Shown: positions 7,801 through 8,193 of the stretch, one piece after another
Layout of the letters: every line of letters begins with the position of its first letter
Numbering within the stretch: the first letter of the stretch is position 1
Assembly (NCBI GenBank): GCA_020425885.1
Contig: JAGQRA010000175.1
Span: forward strand, 1-8,193
Length of the DNA: 8,193 bases
Direction: 5' to 3'
Source of the DNA: Planctomycetota bacterium
GTDB taxonomy: Bacteria > Planctomycetota > UBA1135 > UBA2386
Position numbers and translations under genes: made by a program
Notes under the pieces: generated by a model
Databases searched by the model: none
What the model was told of the DNA's origin: nothing
Seen by the model: the letters and a program-made list of their open reading frames with translations, nothing else

Positions 7801-8193
7801 GCCCTCGATGCGTCGCAGCACCTCGTGGGTGCTGCTGCCGCTGAACGGCGGGCTCAGGGTCAGCAACTCGTAGAGGGTGACACCGAGGCTGTAGATGTCG
7901 GTGCGCGCGTCGACGTCGATGTCGCCGCCGCGCAGCCGTTCGGGCGCGGCATAGACCGGGGTGCCGGCGAAGGCGCCGGTCTGGCTCGCCTGCAGGTCGT
8001 CGACGCGGGCGAGGCCGAAGTCGGCCACCACCGGCGAGCCGTCGCGGCGCAGCAGGATGTTCGACGGCTTGACGTCGCGGTGGATCAGGCCGTGGCGGTG
8101 GACCTCGGCGAGCGCCCGCGCGACCAGCGAACAGGTGCGCACGAGCCACTCGACCGGGCTGTGGGTCCCGAGCCCGGCCGGCGGGATGCCGAG
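4894..8193 (-). CDS. Transmembrane Ser/Thr protein kinase with TPR-like region and FG-GAP propeller (N-terminus missing)
   Basis: The window holds the last 1,099 residues; the frame is open through the right edge, so the ATP-binding N-lobe lies outside. Numbering is from the edge. Kinase C-lobe: HRDVKPSN (38-45), DFG (58-60), activation loop GTPVYAAPE (77-85), DIYSLG (99-104), with the domain ending near 177. All catalytic residues visible are intact, so an active Hanks-type kinase is likely. A basic stretch (RRFVKFVRRNN, 192-202) precedes one membrane span (about 203-225), placing the kinase in the cytoplasm. Next are an alpha-helical part, a low-complexity linker (about 318-355) and TPR-like helices (about 357-562). 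A segment of about 145 residues (580-725) without a recognised domain follows. The C-terminus (726-1077) carries FG-GAP/VCBS repeats with Asp-rich calcium loops. Such fusions are typical of Planctomycetota and suggest an external sensor or adhesive head. Ligand and substrates are unknown. Confidence 0.92.
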   Translation of the reverse strand, partial: LGIPPAGLGTHSPVEWLVRTCSLVARALAEVHRHGLIHRDVKPSNILLRRDGSPVVADFGLARVDDLQASQTGAFAGTPVYAAPERLRGGDIDVDARTDIYSLGVTLYELLTLSPPFSGSSTHEVLRRIEGGNLPDLRKEAPHVSRDLAIVVQKAMETESRHRYATADEFADDLDRLLNLEPIRARPAGPIRRFVKFVRRNNRIVMAAGAGAILVAGATWPLVAHAQALHDSRLTAAQKLQEARSQLLSPEALYASWAQTLTGTSQQPLRSRTARSAHIAALQATRATYDLALEFDPTNGAARRERKAVEAALERELTRTEDATTPSARNEPDVKPRSNATPGAVRQPIVLAPDATPEDRFATGLLAFLVGDSETSHAAWDDLEAELPDHPLLGACRALQLANDGYPERAYPRLFHATRSFPEATALALAMAEASLVMGDTELGSEWLEKTRGHGEEQITQSRRRLLEGDLLAAKGDAEAAASIYRELVKRDPSDSSPLVRLAMLDLAAGNHIHARRMLTSFLQLWPDQWETRRHLAWLDLQQHNLPGYLRHVRHALVRQDDRMPRAAKHQLAEILRIGGLSGLLHDDGTPRPHPLMVRPALELSTWLRPAVVESIRVAMNAVATFDRTYAMARDLDTRPPGVALLTVWFSALQFPGLLRSLPGDAIMPILGLPLLLGAPTDQITSWTAPLHTILGNRSRVVVPVPLVPFHLESPHLFYAENLLRAGDLDGDTLEDFCVVSSSLDSDAAEARIEVRSLADGSLTRVLRDDGDRTNYGHGLAVFGDADGDRCNDLLIGCPNTASGPNAGDGRVELRSGRTGELLWVANGPGARFGWSVAMIDDVDGDGVLDFAAGMPTKESGQRGRAFVCSGADGKVLHQLAIEQDGGATGSLVAGLGDVDGDGAKDFLVTDGGGLGTGTATVFSGRTMQELFTFTGSSATANFGFRAAALGDVDGDDHGDFAITAPGISHPHENRGEVAVISGRTGKLLHLLRGEQRGEGFGIAICALPYWRDDGRPALAISAARGGPSGRGYVRIYDAIAGRPLQTLAPSPRARSFGHSLMDLGDPNNDGLRDLGLPLINRDDSCTVWSLSFALVEPR
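4963..6018 (-). repeat. Seven FG-GAP/VCBS propeller repeats inside the Ser/Thr kinase
   Basis: Asp-rich loops recur every 54-59 residues: GDLDGDTLEDF, GDADGDRCNDL, DDVDGDGVLDF, GDVDGDGAKDF, GDVDGDDHGDF and GDPNNDGLRDL. A worn sixth copy (LPYWRDDGRPALAI) falls in register between the last two. Seven units fit a closed integrin-alpha-like beta propeller, with calcium-binding D-x-D-G-D loops in most blades. At DNA level the loops share short near-identical blocks, for example around 5328-5345, 5486-5507 and 5656-5680, all variants of the same GCC/GTC/GAC-rich codons. These are coding repeats, not a mobile or intergenic element. Confidence 0.85.
7519..7587 (-). other. Predicted transmembrane segment of the Ser/Thr kinase
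   Basis: About 23 residues, from RIVMAAGAG to WPLVAHA, are uncharged apart from the ends and rich in Ala, Val, Ile and Gly. They sit just after a run of basic residues. By the positive-inside rule the kinase side is cytoplasmic and the TPR/FG-GAP side lies outside the cytoplasm. Confidence 0.8.

Noticed and set aside
6983..8149. A 388-residue minus-strand frame overlapping the Ser/Thr kinase
   Set aside because: Arg/Pro/Ala-rich out-of-frame translation of the kinase gene; the other frame has all kinase motifs.

Overview
The window is GC-rich, tightly packed bacterial chromosome. The best guess for the organism is a Planctomycetota member. That rests on the joining of a Hanks-type Ser/Thr kinase to a membrane segment, a TPR-like region and C-terminal FG-GAP repeats, on frequent GTG starts without clear Shine-Dalgarno sequences, and on LPS-type envelope genes. 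This assignment is an inference, because there is no rRNA or marker protein here to prove it. I see no tRNA, rRNA, CRISPR array, insertion sequence or phage gene.

Layout, left to right. (1) Positions 1-2524, plus strand: the C-terminal end of a thioredoxin-fold protein, then an exported ApbE-type FAD:protein FMN transferase that overlaps it by ATGA, then a polytopic membrane protein of the MOP (MATE/flippase/ANK-like) type with a visible internal duplication. (2) Positions 2537-4044, minus strand: a family 9 glycosyltransferase (heptosyltransferase-like), followed with a GTGA overlap by a small 150-residue protein with the motif order of Tsr3, the rRNA aminocarboxypropyltransferase. (3) Positions 4102-4893, plus strand: a Kdo-kinase/WaaP-family lipopolysaccharide core kinase, divergent from the glycosyltransferase across about 57 bases. 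(4) Positions 4894-8193, minus strand: the last 1,099 residues of a large transmembrane Ser/Thr kinase whose C-terminus reads as a seven-blade FG-GAP propeller.

Functionally, the glycosyltransferase and the kinase form a plausible lipopolysaccharide inner-core pair: one adds a sugar and the other phosphorylates the core. The redoxin-like tail and ApbE form a likely exported redox/flavinylation pair. The substrate of the MOP-type transporter cannot be read from sequence. The Tsr3-like gene is the most unexpected item, since Tsr3 is known mainly from archaea and eukaryotes and here it is translationally coupled to an envelope glycosyltransferase. The strand pattern gives two convergent junctions (12 bp and 0 bp between stop codons) and one divergent junction, with almost no non-coding DNA.
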